A stretch of 5,493 nt of DNA from JBBRUG01 sp038247995 (GTDB lineage: Bacteria > Chloroflexota > Chloroflexia > Chloroflexales > Chloroflexaceae). Made by a program: the position numbers and the translations under genes. This document shows, piece by piece, positions 3,993-5,493 of the stretch (the first letter of the stretch is position 1; the number at the start of each line of letters is the position of its first letter). The stretch is taken from positions 1 to 5,493 of the forward strand of contig JBBRUG010000369.1 of assembly GCA_038247995.1 (NCBI GenBank), given 5' to 3'. The notes beneath the pieces were generated by a model. That model saw only the letters and a list, made by a program, of their open reading frames with translations. It made no database searches and was not told where the DNA came from.

Positions 3993-5493
3993 TCACCAGC
4001 GTAGACTGAGATGCATGCCTTTCGCACCTACGTTCCTGCCAATCGCGGCTATCAAGACGACGAAGTACAGCAACGTAAGGCGAGGCTCATCGAACAGGCT
4101 GTCGAATAGCCCGACACTCAGGAACGCGACGAGCGATGCAAAAGCCGCGAGAGCTATCATGTCACCCCTCCACGCGGCCCGAAAAGCCCTGATGAGTGCC
4201 ATAGCGGTGATCAACGAGAAGACGAGCAGCCCGATCGCACCAAGCTCGAAGTAAAGTTGCAAACCGAGATTCTTGATATGCCACGAGAGATGACTGTCGG
4301 TGGAGAAAAACCAGCGATCCATGCCGTGCTCAAAGTCACCGTTCGCCAGCAGGTTCCGGCCACGATCGTCGAACAGCCGGAGGTTGTCGATCTCGATCAG
4401 GGTCATGTTGGTGGAGTTGAACATTGCGAGTTGCGTAGGACGACGCACTTGGAAACGGCCAACGGGCGTACCCACGTTGCGCGAATTGAACTCGATCTCG
4501 CGGGTAACCCACCGGCCATTCGAACCCGTCGCCTTGATGCCTACCCATATGCACTCGAACGAGTGAAGGATGAACTTCTCGCAGATCGGCACGGTAAGGC
4601 CCGCGTCCTGGCCCTCGCCGCGGAGGTCGACTTGCAGTCGATACGTGGTATCAGGATCGATGCGGACGCGGTGTGCGAAGTACAGCATCTCGCCCGATCC
4701 GAGCCGCAGGAACGTGTTGTCGCCTTCTTTGACGAATGCGTAGGTTGTGGGTCGTACTCCGTCAGTGTTGCGCGTGAGGTAAGTGCGGGGAAATGTGCCG
4801 AGCCCCATGCCCAGCAACTGCGTGGCCGGATCGCGGTCCATCATCGCGAGTGTACCGCTCCAGTGGCGAACCCGTGCCGCCGCGTCTACCTCCAGCGTAG
4901 CGAAGCGGCTCATCGCATAGGGCCCGAGCGCTATCGGCAACGCCACCGCGAGGCCACCGAACACCATGACGAACGCGCCCGTCACCGCGCGGCCGCTGCG
5001 GGCTCGCCGCTGGAGCGACTGCAGGAGAAGGCCTGACGTGACGATCGCGACTGTTAAACCAAGAGCGAAGTAGCCCGCTCGCGCGTATGCGACAAGCACA
5101 CCATAGCAGGCACCGAGAAAAACCGCGGCCGCGACGGGCAAGATCAGCCGGCCACGCATCAGCAGGACCAGCGGCACCAGGAACGGAACTGCCGTTACGA
5201 GGTAACCTTCGACGAACGATCCACCGGTGTGTACGCCCGAGAATAGCCCGGTAATGCGGTAGTCATTCGAGAAGTTGAAGATACCTGCGAACAAAAACCG
5301 CTCCCACATCGCGGCGAGAGCCGTGAGTGCCAGTCCGATGGACATTCCGATCACGAAACTGCCACCTCGCGCCCGCCCGCCGACATCCCTGACCACCAGC
5401 GGGGCCAGCAGCACCGCCCACAACAGTCCCTTGCCGACCCGCAGAGCGTTGTACGGGCTGAAGTAAGTCGCGAAGGCATTCACATCGAAACTC
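3993..5493 (-). CDS. O-antigen ligase/polymerase-like membrane protein, C-terminal part, with periplasmic carbohydrate-binding-like domain
   Basis: The frame is open to the right edge (Ser-Phe-Asp precede the GTG at 5483-5481), so the N-terminus is missing; residues here count from that GTG. Hydrophobic segments at about 19-31, 43-60, 96-109, 113-132, 136-155 and 168-189 precede a large loop of about 220 residues. Segments at 410-432, 443-460 and 468-482 close the protein. The loop opens with the Wzy_C-type pattern VRHWSGTLAMMDRDP (205-219) and GMGLGTFP (225-232), and closes with WHIKNLGLQLYFELG (401-415), equivalent to the family's 'H..N..L....E.G'. Between them, about 255-372, is a beta-sandwich-like insert: YRLQVDLRGE (281-290), Cys 301 and Cys 311 as a possible disulfide, GRWVTREIEF (323-332) and IEIDNLRL (363-370). 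NGDFE.G...W (381-391) follows. Such proteins join or polymerise lipid-linked glycans at the periplasmic face of the inner membrane. Ligase and polymerase cannot be told apart here, and the glycan is unknown. Confidence 0.85.
   Translation of the reverse strand, partial: SFDVNAFATYFSPYNALRVGKGLLWAVLLAPLVVRDVGGRARGGSFVIGMSIGLALTALAAMWERFLFAGIFNFSNDYRITGLFSGVHTGGSFVEGYLVTAVPFLVPLVLLMRGRLILPVAAAVFLGACYGVLVAYARAGYFALGLTVAIVTSGLLLQSLQRRARSGRAVTGAFVMVFGGLAVALPIALGPYAMSRFATLEVDAAARVRHWSGTLAMMDRDPATQLLGMGLGTFPRTYLTRNTDGVRPTTYAFVKEGDNTFLRLGSGEMLYFAHRVRIDPDTTYRLQVDLRGEGQDAGLTVPICEKFILHSFECIWVGIKATGSNGRWVTREIEFNSRNVGTPVGRFQVRRPTQLAMFNSTNMTLIEIDNLRLFDDRGRNLLANGDFEHGMDRWFFSTDSHLSWHIKNLGLQLYFELGAIGLLVFSLITAMALIRAFRAAWRGDMIALAAFASLVAFLSVGLFDSLFDEPRLTLLYFVVLIAAIGRNVGAKGMHLSLRW

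Noticed and set aside
3606..4004. Plus-strand frame of 132 codons with an internal ATG at 3711
   Set aside because: No ribosome binding site for either start and no recognisable family; the ATG is only about 4 bases after the predicted sigma-54 start site, so it would have to be leaderless. Kept only as an alternative reading of the region.
4257..5036. 259-codon plus-strand open frame
   Set aside because: Antisense to the polymerase-like gene, whose membrane segments and motifs are clear.
5481..5483. GTG as the true start of the polymerase-like protein
   Set aside because: The frame continues open upstream to the window edge, no ribosome binding site precedes it, and family members have further N-terminal membrane segments.
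1..5493. tRNA, rRNA, CRISPR array, insertion sequence or transposase gene
   Set aside because: No cloverleaf, regularly spaced repeats, transposase motifs or terminal inverted repeats could be found by eye on either strand.

Overview
The window looks like a piece of a proteobacterial chromosome. A betaproteobacterium is my best guess, but that is inference: it rests on the lemA-TPM-TPM gene order, the Gram-negative envelope proteins and the moderately high GC of the coding parts, and no marker gene fixes it. Every protein-coding gene I can support lies on the minus strand, so the window is read right to left.

From right to left. (1) 3993-5493 is the C-terminal part of a large inner-membrane protein of the O-antigen ligase/polymerase (Wzy_C/WaaL-like) superfamily. 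A beta-sandwich domain resembling a carbohydrate-binding module sits inside its large periplasmic loop. The gene runs off the right edge. (2) 3472-3992 has no convincing protein gene but carries regulatory-looking signals on the PLUS strand: a well-spaced sigma-54 (-24/-12) promoter motif at 3681-3696, a palindrome upstream of it, and downstream an overlapping set of inverted repeats followed by a GGA-rich purine tract. (3) 3088-3471 is a small, unrecognised, probably exported protein with an Asp-Thr repeat and an outer-membrane-barrel-like last strand. (4) 2631-3087 is intergenic and holds a short direct repeat in the promoter region of the next operon. (5) 667-2630 is a tight three-gene operon: lemA (lipoprotein), a YgcG-like TPM-domain protein with a signal peptide and a Gly-rich tail, and a second, soluble TPM-domain protein. 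(6) 157-666 is intergenic, AT-rich on its left side. (7) 1-156 is the start of an unrecognised gene that runs off the left edge.

The LemA and TPM proteins probably work together at the cell envelope; the family's biochemical role is not well settled. The ligase/polymerase-like protein acts on lipid-linked glycans at the periplasmic face of the inner membrane. Nothing in the sequence ties these two units into one pathway. The most interesting unexplained element is the sigma-54 module in 3472-3992. It points away from every annotated gene start and could drive a small RNA, or an antisense transcript into the 3' end of the polymerase gene.
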